Of a stretch of DNA of 64,000 nucleotides, positions 45,820-57,344 are shown piece after piece. Numbering within the stretch: position 1 is the stretch's first letter; each line of letters begins with the position of its first letter. A program made the position numbers and the translations under genes. This DNA is from Sphagnum compactum (taxonomy: Eukaryota > Bryophyta > Sphagnopsida > Sphagnales), in assembly GCA_965153455.1 (NCBI GenBank), contig OZ234494.1, positions 25,163,354 to 25,227,353 of the forward strand, written 5' to 3'. A model generated the notes under the pieces. It searched no databases, had not been told where the DNA came from, and worked only from the letters and a program-made list of their open reading frames with translations.

Positions 45820-48470
45820 CCAAATACAAGAGGAAATTTCTCCAAGTGCTTTTATGGGTACGGTAAAAGCCTGTGGGTGAGTGAATGATCAAAATAAGGG
45901 CACATGCGACAAAAGCCAAATCAAAGCCCAATTTCGGTAAAGCGAGAACATGTAAACTTTACATGGGATAAAAAAATCAATGCAACCTTTGGAGAGTATG
46001 GCGCTTTATGTTTTCCATCATGCCTACGGTAAAAACAGAATGCCCATGATGAAAATAGAACATGATGCCATTGCGCAGTTGGGGAATGATTGTACACTAT
46101 AATATGCCCTCTAGTGAGAGTCTCAAAATTTAAAAAGGTTTTGTCTCCAGAGTTAAAGAAATGGGGATGAAACCCTATATCATCCTCAAAAACCTGGAAA
46201 AGAAAATTCCCCTAGAGTATGAATGCCTAAAGAATTTTCTATCCATCCATATCGAAGAAGATCAAAATGACCCCCCCACCCCCCACAATCTCCATAGTGA
46301 AACATGAGCCATGGGCCCCAACCACTGATCAATAGAAGAACCAAACTAAACCAAAAGTAAAATAAACCAATTAAACTAATATAAATGTTCAATAATATGG
46401 TAGTTGCGTCCAACATCAAAGAGAAAGTGCCTAACTATCTGTTTGCCATCTATGGTGCCTAATTCTTGAAAATTTGCCTAATTTGCAAAAAAATCACAAA
46501 AATGATTAAGAAACGGAAATTTATTTCAAAGCACAAACAATCTTGCATGAACCTTAAGCATGAATCCTTAAACAATATATCTTTGCAAGAAGTGGGTCAC
46601 AACTCTTCAAACTTAAAAGCAAAATAAAAAGAGGACCAAAATGCCATACTCGATGACACTACCTAGTGCCTGAAAGCTGTTCCTTAGGCCCCCTCATATT
46701 AACACTAATAATGTAGCTTAAGTGTATGTGTGCACCTTAAAACTCCAAGTCCCATGTGTTGATTTAGCCTACATTGAGGCAAAAGAAAAGAAAAAAAAAC
46801 CTAAATGCCTAATTTCAAATCCATTTTTTAATAGATTTTTTTCATTATTTAATAATTATTAGGCCTAACTTGATACGTACATATGTACATAAAACTTGGT
46901 GTGCAAGTGGGTTGTTAGTAGGTATGTAGTAATATCGGCCCTTACCTATGTGTACACCAATGATGTATGTGTCGATGGTTTTATGCATACATGTTGTGTA
47001 ATAGAAAACTCATTTACACTCCATGTAAATGTCAAATCTCATCCACATTTGTGTAATTGTAAATGATTTACGTTTACTTGTCATGTAAATATGTGCAAAT
47101 TCATGTATTTTTTAATAAAAAAAAGATAAAAGTTTTCCTACCAAGAATCGGAATTTTCAATTAAACCACTTGCATAAGTTTGAGTTGGAAAATCCCTTAA
47201 TCTCATTGAGACCACCTTCCTTAATAGATACAAGAAAGAAAAGGAAGTGGAGAAGGACATGGAAAAAAAAGAAGTAGCTTGATATATGGACCTCAAGCAA
47301 ACTTCTTGGGTTCCATTCAAACCACGGGTTCAAAACAAAGGGTCCTAGATGATGCAGCCGAGCTTGGAACTTGGCATCCTTTGGTTGTGTAATATCTTAT
47401 GCCTAATTCTTGATTGTGGAAAGTGTGCGTTTTTTTAACGGTTTTCAAAAAAGAATCAATGAACCACAAAACAATGGATGAATACAATAAGACTTGTGAG
47501 ATGTTGGATACATTCCATAGGACTTCTTTTAATCCAAAATCAAGTTCACTTGCACTTATCCTTCCAAAAACATTTACATGTACATTGTTGTACATTGTTT
47601 TTTTACATGCTGGGTATATGTGTATTTACACTTATCCTCCCAACATGGGTATAAATCATAAATCATGTATTTACCACTTATTTAGTTAGGTAGATAGGCT
47701 GATGGGTGAACACTTAAGGGCCGGAAGAACTGTTGTTTGTTCTCCCATCACTTTCAAACTTGAAGTTGTAGCACTCTAAGGAGCCCTCCACCTAGCACCC
47801 CTATAGCCATCTACATAATTGCATTTGGTTTTGAAACAAGTGATATATGCCCCCCCCCCATGTAATATCTTTGCTTCCTTGTGAACACATATTGTCCCAT
47901 GTGTAACTAATGTGCACCATATTATCAAACATGACAATTTTTTAAAAATGAACCCAAAAAAAAAACCCATACCTAAACAAAGACAAAGGGTTTTTTTGAT
48001 GTTCATTTTTTTCACTTCTTACACACTCATGTATATAGTTGTTTTTCATCTATCAAATAGAAACGAAAAAATTGCCTGATAGCCATCAGGTGACACATGT
48101 GAACAACCTTTCTTAAAAATATGGAAACAAAAATGCCTTATCGAAGAGGGATACCGTTAACCCTTTTCACTTAAATTTTTTTTTTTTGCAATGCCACACC
48201 CACCATCAATCATGGGAGGAGACATTCTAAACATGCATTAATTGTGCCAAAGAATTGAAAACCTTTGTAGGGGAGAGAGCGAGTCCTCATTACCAAACCT
48301 TGTTAGGCAAGTGGTTGAACACAAAACCTGCATCCCTACATATGTCCCAATAACATATTTGAAGGGCACCTTACGTGCATGAAAATCCCTCTTAGGAAAG
48401 AGGAGTCATGTTATGCCTTCTCCTTCAAAGTTTGAGGGAAATTATACTCTATTTATAGGTATAATATCCT
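45820..48470. other. Intergenic DNA, no gene seen
   Basis: AT-rich, with short C runs (about 46,270-46,283 and 47,851-47,859) and CATGTAAAT/ATTTACATG-type inverted words at 47,015-47,100. No convincing exon or mobile element ends. Confidence 0.45.
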
Positions 48471-48472
48471 CA

Positions 48473-48499
<27 letters not shown>
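48473..48499. repeat. (CT)n microsatellite
   Basis: A pure CT run of about 13 units preceding a T-rich stretch. Confidence 0.9.
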
Positions 48500-48503
<4 letters not shown>

Positions 48504-49658
48504 AAGGAGTAGGTGTAACAACCCTTCCCCTCCTACATATGCCCTTGTGATCCAGGGTCATGATAAATTTCACCTTGTTGTTTACAATGGGTAAAGCCCA
48601 TGGGTGAGGGACATTCCCAAAAAGAAAAGCAAATTTTTTTGTCTTAGGCCCATTATTTTGAGAATGCCCCCGTGCCTAACTTTACTCTACACATGAGACA
48701 CTTGAAGAAAATTCTTAAGCATATTTGGGTTGGGTGTCTAATATGCATGAATATCCGTTAAACAAAAAAAAGACATATTTTGCCATGTATAAGAGCGAGA
48801 GGAATTAATTATTATGCCTGCTTGTAAGTGGAAGATCCATCTTGCTCTTAAAAGGAGTTTAGGTGATCTAGAGATGTTTAGGTTCATGATAAAATGTAGA
48901 TTTGAGCTTTATGATGGGTAAGTAAAGCCCCAAGGGTAAGAGATGATTTTTTTTATTGTTTTTTTTACAAATGTTTTTGTTTTTCTTTTTGGGAAAAAAA
49001 TTGGGAATTCTTGGAATCTTCTTTTTCTATTGTAAAATTGTCTAATTTTGCTAATTTTGGGGAAGAATTCATCAAATTTTGAATATCATGGAATTGAGAA
49101 AACAAAAACCCCAGTTGATGACATTCTCCAAAATGTGGGGCCAAACTCAACTACCAACTTCCCGAAAGCTTACAGTGAGAGAAAGCCCCAGGGTGGTGGG
49201 AGTACACCTAATCAGGGATTAGCAAGGGTGGTAAGTGTAATTAAGGAGGCACAATCAACACTAATCCTGGTTAATTGCAAGCATGTACTGCATCCTTGCC
49301 CTAGGCCCATTATTTTGAGAATGCAAGCCCCCCTCCCTCCCTACCCCCAACCCCCTCCACACTACCTGGGTCTTTAGTAGTATATTATCTAATCAGGGGT
49401 CAGCAAAGGGTGGTAGGTGTAGGGGAAGGCTTTAGTAGTGTCAGGGGCAGTACGCCCTGCAAATGACAGGACGCCCTGAGGCCTGAGACGTACTGCATCT
49501 GACACAAGGGGCCCGCACGCACCAGAGTTAAGAAGTGTGAGTCAGTCAGTAGTCCCTGTTGTGTTTTTCAACAGGCATTTATTAAATGGGCGCCAGTTTT
49601 CAATGGCCAGGATGTTTCAAGATCTGATGGACACAGCTTTAGACTCTTCCACCCCCCC

Positions 49659-49707
49659 TACGGAGCGCATTATGTGTTCATAAATAAAAACATAAATGCG
49701 CTCCGTA
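49659..49707. repeat. Inverted repeat TACGGAGCGCATT / AATGCGCTCCGTA
   Basis: A perfect 13-bp GC-rich arm pair surrounds a short AT-rich spacer, and the match extends imperfectly with ATG/CAT. It would fold into a strong hairpin in an otherwise AT-rich neighbourhood. Confidence 0.7.
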
Positions 49708-49744
49708 CTGGCGGGCGGAAGTAACTCTCTCCTTCTCTCGCCAG

Positions 49745-50110
49745 TAAGTGTATTTAGCCAAATTAATCCATAATCATATTTAGCCAAATTAGTCCTTATG
49801 TGTTTTTAGCCAAATTAATCCATAAGCATATTTAGCCACATTTTACGATACTTAAAATATGAAAGTAGAAAATCTTAAATGCCCTTTCATATTGTAGGCA
49901 ATTGTGTGTGACGATTTTTGGGTGCACTTTTGTTTGTTTGTTTGTTTGTTTTTTTTTTTGGGGGGGGCCCATTTTTGATGAATTTTTTTTCATTAAAAAA
50001 AAACACAGAATTTGTAACAGAATATTCTTTTATCAAAATATTTGTCTACAAAATGGCGAAAATTCGCCACAGAAAAATCACAAATTTTATTTTTAAAAAA
50101 ACTTTAAAAT
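49745..50110 (+). repeat. Dispersed repeat family A, expanded copy
   Basis: It opens with four tandem TTTAGCCAAATTA(A/G)TCC-type words (49,753-49,845), continues with ACTTAAAATATGAAAGTAGA, and ends with TGGCGAAAATTCGCCA at 50,054-50,069 and an AGAAAAATCACA tail. The tandem head is unlike other family members. Confidence 0.55.
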
Positions 50111-50209
50111 AAATGTTTTTGAGGGAAAAAACCGAGGAGTGCTTTACTTAATTAGCGTAATTAGGGAGGCGCACTTAACACTAATCCCAGTCGATTGCAA
50201 GCATGGGAA

Positions 50210-51144
50210 TTGCTTAAATTGCTCTCTGTTACTGAGAGTGAGTCACCAGCCTCAAGCAGCAGCCCCTCTCTTGTCTCTCTCTCTCTCTTCCTCCCTCTCT
50301 CCCTCCTTCCCTCTTGCAATCTCTCCTCAATTGTACCCCAAATCCTTCTCAAGTTTTGTTGCGATTCTACAATCCAACAACCCCCTTTCTTTCATTCCAG
50401 TAGCCATTGCGATGATCAGCAACGGGGGGAATCATCACCCCAGTCGTCTCTGTAACTCGTTTTTTTCGGATTTGTTGCTAGACTTTCTTCTTCTTCTTCT
50501 TCTTCCAGTAGGCTCCGAGGTTTCTATTTTTTGGGTTTTGGAGTTCAAAGATTTCTCGCAATTCCTGTCGTGAAGATTAAGAGCTCTTGCTGGGGTTTTG
50601 TTTTTGGGGTAAAGAAACTCTCTTCTATCTTCCTAAGTTGCTCTCTCATAATTCATTCAGCATGTCGATACAGCTTTGTAAACCTGCTAGTTTTTTCGTT
50701 TATTTGTTTGTTGTTGTTGTTTGTCTGTCGAGTCGAGTAGACTAACTAGTTTTCTTCTTTTTTTTTTGCTTTTCTTGTGAATGAGATTCCGGTGCGAAAG
50801 GGAAAAAAGAAATCACAGTTTTGGTTTTGTTGGTTTTTCATCTCCTTGTTGCAGAGCGTGCTTCCTGTCTTTGTGTCTGTCTCTCTCTGGGAATTTGTAT
50901 TTTTGGGTCTCATTTGAAACGAACTCCAGTTTCTCATATTTATGTTTTTTTCCCAGTTTTGTGCGACTTGATTTATCACGGGAGTGTGATATTGGACTCT
51001 GTTTGAAGAACAGAAGAGGAGGAGGAGGAGGAGAAGGAGGAGGAAGAGAACCCATAAAAAAAGGAGGCGCAGCAGCAGCTGCAGCAGGAGGTGAAGGAGA
51101 GAAACGAGTTCAATCGTGAAAGAAAGGGAACCTGTAAGAAGTGC
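50210..51144 (+). promoter_or_regulatory. Promoter and 5' leader of the CBS-domain gene
   Basis: A pyrimidine-rich stretch of CTCTCT and CTTCCCTCCC words (about 50,268-50,345), often seen around plant transcription starts, is followed by TTCTTCTTCTTC at 50,489-50,505 and then a purine-rich GGAGGAGGAGG tract at 51,014-51,045 and CAG/GCA words just before the start codon. A leader intron is possible, for example a donor near 50,620 (GTAAAG) and an acceptor near 50,852 (TTGCAG), but this is not provable here. No TATA box could be assigned securely. Confidence 0.4.
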
Positions 51145-53087
51145 ATGGACGGTTTCTTTCAATCGCGGCAGGTAGGTGACCTTGCGCTAGGCAAACCTGC
51201 TGTAAGACGTCTGTCCACAACCGCCACAGTGGGTGAAGCTTTGGAGCTCTTGAAGAAAGCCCATGAACCTTACTTAGGCTTATGGGTACACAAGAAACAC
51301 GTGATCGGCCCACGAGCAGCAGCAGCAGCAGCAGATTCTTCTTCTTCTTCTGTGAATAGCTTAATCATCTTCGGCAATGGCACTACTACAACGCTCAGGA
51401 AACCAGCAGCCATAAGAAAAGAAGATTTGGATCATCCGAATGAGCGCAACAGCAGCAACAGCGGCCGTAGGTGGCAATGTGTGGGGAGGGTCAGTATGAT
51501 AGAGATGATCTGTTTCTTGGCCAGAGACGAGAGCTTGATGAATCTTCCGGCAGCTCTCAACACACCCTTGTCGGTATTCGTGTCACCCGCTTCCTCATCT
51601 GCTGTGCATCACGTGGATTCTCGAACATGGTAACAGTTCTCGATCATCTTCTTTCCTGTTTCTTCTTGTTCTCTTACAAAGCCGAACATGTACAAGTCTT
51701 GATGCTTTTTTTCCCTACAGGTGTGTATATTACATGCTGTGAAGTTTGTTTTAATTTGGGCTCTGTTTTCTTCTTTGTTTGGTGTGGGGATTGAATCTGT
51801 GTTAGGCTTTTTGAGGCCTTGGAGGGCTTCTTAGATGGTACCCAACACCTGGTAGTTCCCATCGACTGCAGCAGCAGCAGCAGCAGCAGCATTGCAAGCA
51901 ATCATGTGATGCTCAACAGTGGTTATCATCGCAGCAGCTCAATCCCTGCAAACATGATCTCAAAGCTTGGTGGTGCAACAACAACTACAACAACAGCAGT
52001 CTCAACTGTCGGACGGAACATAAATGTGCAGTTGCCTCAAAGCACTTCTTGTGATGGATTGACAAGGCATTTTTGTATTAATTCTAATGCAAGCCAGTCC
52101 AACATCATGGCAGCGGCAGCATTTAAATCTGAATCATGTGAAATCCTACGTGAGGAGTATTGTTGGCTGGCTCCGGAAGATGTGGTTAGATTCTTGTTGA
52201 GCTGCATTGGGTTGTTTTCACCTATCCCTATGATGAGCATTCAACAGCTGGGTCTCATCAACACAGAGGTACTGATTGCACGGGCAACAGCAAATGCCAT
52301 GTCCACTCTCCCTTTAATACAGAAAGCTGCAAGAGAGATGACAGCGGTTGCAGTTATTGAAGAGTTGAAGGATGATGATGATGATGACGACTTGTTGAAT
52401 TCGGATCGGGAGCTCACACTGGTTGGCGAGATCTCTGCTTTTACCATGAAAGTTTGCAATGAGACTGCAGCTCTTGCACTTGCTACACTTTCAGTGCGAG
52501 ACTTTCTTTCGTATGCACAAGACTGTGGAGGACCACCCAATTCTCTTGTTCAGCTTGTGCAATTGAGGGTTCAGGAAAAGATAGATACTGCCACAAAGTT
52601 CCTCTCCAAGCAAACAATGGCAAGTCTGCCAACAAATTCTTCCACCCATCAACATCATCAATGTCATCACTACTATTCTTCAATGTCAAAAGATGACTCT
52701 CAAGTTCCTCCTTCCAGTTTTTCACTGGTGGAGGCTTTTCAGGGCTTGGAGACAGCAGGCAGTGAAGAATCATCGGATGAGGATCTTTCTCCATCAGCAC
52801 TTTCTCCTGATGGACCACTATCAGCAATTTCCTTATTAGGCTCATCATCATCATCAGCCCAGACGTCATTGTATAAGTTGCAGCGGTGTGCATATTCTAA
52901 GGGCAGGATGGCACCCCATACGTGTCGACCATGGAGCTCACTGGTTGCAGTGATGGCTCAAGCTCTCACTCACCGTGTGGGTTACATATGGGTGACTGAT
53001 GAACAGAATTCCCTTCTTGGAATTGTAACATACTTGGATATTATCAAGTGTCTCTTGAACAATTTATATGAACCCTTCTCACAGTGA
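51145..53087 (+). CDS. CBSX5/CBSX6-like protein with four CBS motifs, two coding exons
   Basis: Exons 51145-51629 and 51806-53087 join at a GT-AG intron inside a Trp codon, giving 588 residues. The start is the first ATG in frame; the frame extends upstream only through a GTG. Plant CBSX5/CBSX6 proteins carry paired cystathionine-beta-synthase motifs (Bateman modules) thought to bind adenylates and regulate partners; their exact targets are poorly known. Visible blocks: VGDLALGKP at 10-18 and VGRVSMIEMICFL near 110-125 (CBS1); HLVVPID near 175-182 and WLAPEDVVRFLL near 282-293 (CBS2); LTLVGEISAFTMKVC and ATLSVRDFLSY near 370-400 (CBS3); SSLVAVMAQALTHRVGYIWV and LLGIVTYLDIIK near 540-580 (CBS4). 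Family members are usually near 400 residues; the extra length is low-complexity insertions (poly-Ala/Ser near 60, poly-Ser near 185, poly-Thr near 220, seven Asp near 352, a Ser/His-rich linker at 450-530). No signal or membrane segment. Confidence in the family is high, in the subgroup moderate. Confidence 0.92.
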
Positions 53088-53985
53088 TCTCAATCTACTA
53101 AAGCTTTCAAAACATAGTTCTAAAATGGGTATCCGTATGTTTTTGAGGAAGTTATGAGATCCCAAAGTTCCACGACTCAGAACTTGACAATTTTGAGATT
53201 CCTGCTTTTGGGTAATTTACCCTAGTGACTACCTGGCTATTTGTGTGTGTGTGTACTGGCATTGCACAACACTTTCACGTAGTTAAATCTATAACCCCTA
53301 CATGTGGGTGTGTTCCTCCTGGCTTGCTGAAACTTTCTAGTTAAAAAGTGGGTCATCTCTCACTGAGAGAGTATTATCATCTCTCATAGAGTTTCAGGCA
53401 TCTGGATACGCAACACCCTAAACCCTAAACATGACAAGTAATGGAAGTAGGTATATGCTTCTAAATATTTCAAAGATTTTAGAATCTCAATGATCCTATT
53501 GATCAATTATGGTGTAACTTAACCCATTGAAGCGTGAAGCTACTCTTTTGTTGGTCTATATGTGCCATGGAGTTTGTGGTGTTTAACATTGAGTGTTCAG
53601 CTTTGGAACTTGACAATATATATATGTTGAGCTCTCATTCACATTAAAATAGGCCATGAGTCAGGTACCTTGTTGAAACATACCCCAGCAGAAACATTGG
53701 TCACACCTGCCCATTGCGGTATCAAGTCCAATATGGAACTCAAGTGATTTGAATCATATTCTCCAACATCTAAGCTGGATGTTGACATTTTGAGCTGTTT
53801 ATTCTGACACACATCTTCTCCTCACACGATGAGTTGTAATCTGCCAACTCAGACAATTCCAAAAGTTAAATCTGCCGATTTGACACCATTCTGGTGTGTA
53901 ATCTGCATAGGTGGTGGGGATGGGTGGGGAGCAAGAATAATCCATAACAGCTTTGTGTTATGTTGGAGGAAAATCATTAAAATTT
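53088..53985. other. 3' flank of the CBS-domain gene
   Basis: It contains the expected 3' UTR, a (TG)n run near 53,242-53,253 and a telomere-type CCCTAAACCCTAAAC at 53,416-53,430. The polyadenylation site cannot be fixed. Confidence 0.45.
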
Positions 53986-53988
53986 CCC

Positions 53989-54018
53989 CTCTTCTCTTCT
54001 CTTCTCTTCTCTTCTCTT
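53989..54018. repeat. (TTCTC)n microsatellite
   Basis: About six perfect pentanucleotide units, CTTCT/TTCTC phase. Non-coding. Confidence 0.9.
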
Positions 54019-54019
54019 T

Positions 54020-55230
54020 AGATGTGAAGGAAAGATAGAGAGACCCGTTTGATGTGTGCACCTGTGCAGGGGGACCCAGGCATCCTATTAGGTATCTGCC
54101 TTTTGTCTCCCATTACTGACAAAGTGCAGTGAACTTTGGTGGAACATTCCAAATTTTATGTAGGCAAGCTATATGAATTTACAATTTAGGGCAAGTCATG
54201 AGCTAATAACTGCACTGATTGAATAATTGAATATAATAATAATATGTACTCTGATTGATCAAGTTAAAACACTCGTGCACAAATGCAACATTTTTCTTTA
54301 TTGGGTTTTTTCTTAAAAAGTCAGTGAACCTTCTTCCTTCCAGATTCCAAAGTGTCTGTTTTTTCAAAACCTTTTAAAAAATAGGCATGAGTTCTTTGTG
54401 TGGCAAGAATCTTCCATTCTCTCCTTAGAAAAAGCCTGCAAGAACACCAGCCATGACATCTCTTCACCATAAAGGGGCTGCATAAGCCAAAACAAATAAC
54501 ACTCAAGAGTGAAATTTTATTAAAATGGCTGCAACTTGCTATATAGCCCAGGAAAAACAAAGGGTTTGCCAACAAGCCTTGAAAGCAAGTTATATGGTGA
54601 AAACATTTGGGTATGATATTGGAATCTCTATTTGCAGTTGGACCCACATGGCAAATAAGTGTTGTCCTTTCTGATGCAATGCTCTTGGTAGACAAAGGCA
54701 AACTTCTCATATTTTCTGTGCGAAGCGCAAAACTCTAAACCCTTAAACCCACAGCAATACCTATGGATGCAAAATTGACTCAAAATTTGTGAAAGGATGC
54801 ACTTTTGCAAAAATCTTATAACCATGTTATCAACCACATTTGGATCAATATAAGGCCAAAACATCATAACTCAATTGAGAACAATCTGAAAGGTGCACAG
54901 GCCTTATGAGGGTTGTTCACACATGTCTATGGTGTGATATTTCATCCACAGACTTCTCATCTTTGGATTAAATGTTTGATGATTCAGAAGTTGGGCATTT
55001 CTCATGCATTTATTTAAAAGTGAAATGGTTAGAATGGACAATGTTAAGTCAATCGATCATGCATTCCAAAGATAATTAATGTGCAATTTTATTTTTTTTG
55101 TGAATAACATATCTTAAACAATTTGGCTAATCTCCTATTATTTTATGAACAATGTTGTACTTGAAAGTTAAAAGTTTGCATCAGTTCTGTTTTTTTAACT
55201 TAAATTTTTAAATTCAATTTTGCGAGTTGG
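54020..55230. other. Intergenic DNA, no gene seen
   Basis: The minus-strand frame at 54,321-54,710 (129 codons) has no recognisable domain and poor start context. Nothing else stood out. Confidence 0.45.
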
Positions 55231-55234
55231 GTGG

Positions 55235-55482
55235 GTTGGTGATCATCCACAAGAAGATGTAGTCAAATTTGGCTGCAGGTCAGAGAGGACATTAAAATAA
55301 ATTAGGATTTTGCTATGTGTCGGTGATGTGCTAGAACTTGTTGTCTAAATAGGGTGATTTTATTTTTTATTTCCCTTGAAAATATGGTGACTTTGGGCCA
55401 TTTTTCACACACCAAAAAAATACTTTCCTAAAATTCATACTTGTTTTTTTTTTGTCACCAAATGGAGAAAATTCACCAAGAA
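55235..55482 (+). repeat. Dispersed repeat family A, diverged copy
   Basis: Head GGTTGGTGATCATCCACAAG then AGATGTAGTCAAATTTGGCT, internal GTGACTTTGGGCCATTTTTC, and end AAATGGAGAAAATTCACCAA with an AAAAATAAAT tail. The terminal palindrome has decayed. Confidence 0.45.
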
Positions 55483-55484
55483 AA

Positions 55485-56480
55485 ATAAATTGGGTTGGAT
55501 ATGACATTGACATTCATGAACACCTTCAAACAATTTTAAAAGGAGAAAAGGATGAATGTGGACATAATATTGTGTGTTATGACACTAGATGGTTCCAATT
55601 TTGTATTCTCAAAAGGGAAGGTGTCAATGTTGACATAAGCCAAAGCTTTGCAAAGAAAAGACATTTATCAAACAAATATTTAAAGGAAAAATAATATTGT
55701 TGCAATTGTCCAATTCTTTAAATATTAGAATGGGGGTGGTGATGGCAACTAAAATGAGGACAATGCTGCATTTGAAAATTAGGTAATGAGTTACTAGTAC
55801 AAGGCCCTAACTGTTTAAATGTGTTATTTTGGTGGTGGCAATGGGTGAAGTGCCACCAATGTTATTTCAAAATGATGGAATAAATAATGCTAGAAAAGGT
55901 CAAATGTTAAGTTTCATACAAGGATGATGGCAGAATTGAAATGAGTCCAATACTCCCTAAAAAAAAGATGTTTGGCAATGGTTTACAATCCTTCACAACC
56001 ATTGTTGGTCCTCACATCTAAAAGACACCCAAAAACTTTTAGATAATGATAGATTGAAATTTATAAAAACTACTTAATCAAGAAGTTTTACCATTTGACA
56101 AGTCTTCGCATAATTCATAAGGCTCACATGACATGACACCCACTAGTGCACCATTTTGTTTTATGAATGATTTGGGTTTTGTTAGATGAACACCAAAAAC
56201 CTTCCTACTTACCTACCCACATTTCTATCTCCCCTCCTTCCCTCCCTCACCACCTCCATCCTTTTCCCTTCATTCTACTTCACTATTATATTCCATTGTT
56301 CCAAATGCCATTAGTTTTGAACTTTGTGGAACTATTCCAAACTTCAAAGATAAGAAGCTTTTGCAACTTCTTCTCTATTGTTGATTGCACCAAGCATTCC
56401 TCTTTTCTCCTTCCTCTTCTATTGAAAATGCAATGCATTTCTTCTCATCAAGTTATAAGAATATAGGAAAGAGCTTGTAG
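55485..56480. other. Intergenic DNA, no gene seen
   Basis: AT-rich. A frame of 80 codons at 55,452-55,694 reads with mixed composition (for example CYDTRWFQFCILKREGVNVD) but has no recognisable domain and no supporting exon chain. Confidence 0.4.
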
Positions 56481-56499
56481 AGGGAGCTTGAATTTATGG

Positions 56500-57095
56500 A
56501 TTTGGATAAGATTTTCTATTCACTTGGAAAAGTAAAGGGGTTCCACCCCTCTCCTCCCTTTCTCCTCCCCTTCCCCCTTTTCCTTTCCTCTTTCAATGTA
56601 TATATTTTTGTGTTGTGCATCAAGGCCTAACACAAGGGCCTACCTACTAAAAATGAATTGATGTTCCCTTTCCTCTCCTTTTTCCCTTTCTTTTTTCCTA
56701 TACTTTTTCTACTTCCCCATTTTTCCTCTCATTTCCAATTTTCATGTGGTCAAGTTCAACACAGGCCATAACATTTATCCTTTCCCTCTCATCTCTTACG
56801 TTCTATCTCTTTTTTTCTCTCATGTAATAAGCACCATAGCTTTTGCCCCCTCTTTCTTTTTCTAATTTTTCTTCCTTCTCCCCTTCCTCTCCTTCTCGAC
56901 TCTTGTGTGATAAGGGTTTGCCACAAGTTGCAACCCCTATCCCAACCCTTCCACTCTTTCTTTGTATTGTCCTTTTTAAAACAAGGTTTAACAGATGGCA
57001 CAACATTTCCCCCTTTTCTCTTTCATGTTTCCTTGAGCTTCATTTTTTTTCTTTCCTTCACTTTTGCATAATAAGGCCTAGTAGAGGTTGAATGT
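56500..57095. repeat. Degenerate minisatellite of pyrimidine tracts and AAGGCCTAACACA words
   Basis: About six units of roughly 65-120 bp alternate a C/T-only stretch (CCCTTTCCTCTCC type) with a short purine-containing word: CAAGGCCTAACACAAGGGCC at ~56,622, CAAGTTCAACACAGGCCATA at ~56,751, ATAAGCACCATAG at ~56,827, ATAAGGGTTTGCCACAAG at ~56,910, ACAAGGTTTAACAGATGGC at ~56,981, ATAAGGCCTAGTAGAGG at ~57,070. The pattern is too regular for chance but units are strongly diverged. Confidence 0.5.
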
Positions 57096-57344
57096 GAAAG
57101 TGAAAACACCATCCAATCTATTAGGCTAATTATTATTTTTGATGATTGATTTGTTCTATGTGGGTTATTCCTTTAACAAAATTAGGTTGGCTGTTGTGGT
57201 TGATTAGTGTAAAATGTTGGATAACAAATTTATAACACATAAAGGGTGTTGTTTTTATTGGTTGGATGGATAAATCATAATGGCTAAGTGTTAATCCCTT
57301 GTAGATGAATTCAATAATAGCCCCAATAGATAGGTAAATATTTC

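Noticed and set aside
51091-51144. Longer N-terminus for the CBS-domain protein
   Set aside because: The extension begins with GTG, has no ATG, and the conserved VGDLALGKP block already lies at the usual distance from the ATG at 51,145.
50746-51162. Minus-strand Leu-rich frame of 138 codons overlapping the CBS gene leader
   Set aside because: The Leu run is the antisense of GGAGGA and GCAGCA repeats in the leader; the plus-strand gene explains the DNA.
52483-52893. Minus-strand 136-codon frame inside the CBS gene
   Set aside because: Antisense shadow of exon 2, whose plus-strand product is clearly homologous to CBSX proteins.
6455-53430. Interstitial telomere blocks
   Set aside because: The CCCTAAA runs at 6,455, 20,617 and 53,416 are only two to three units each, as common in plant promoters and introns; no long array exists.
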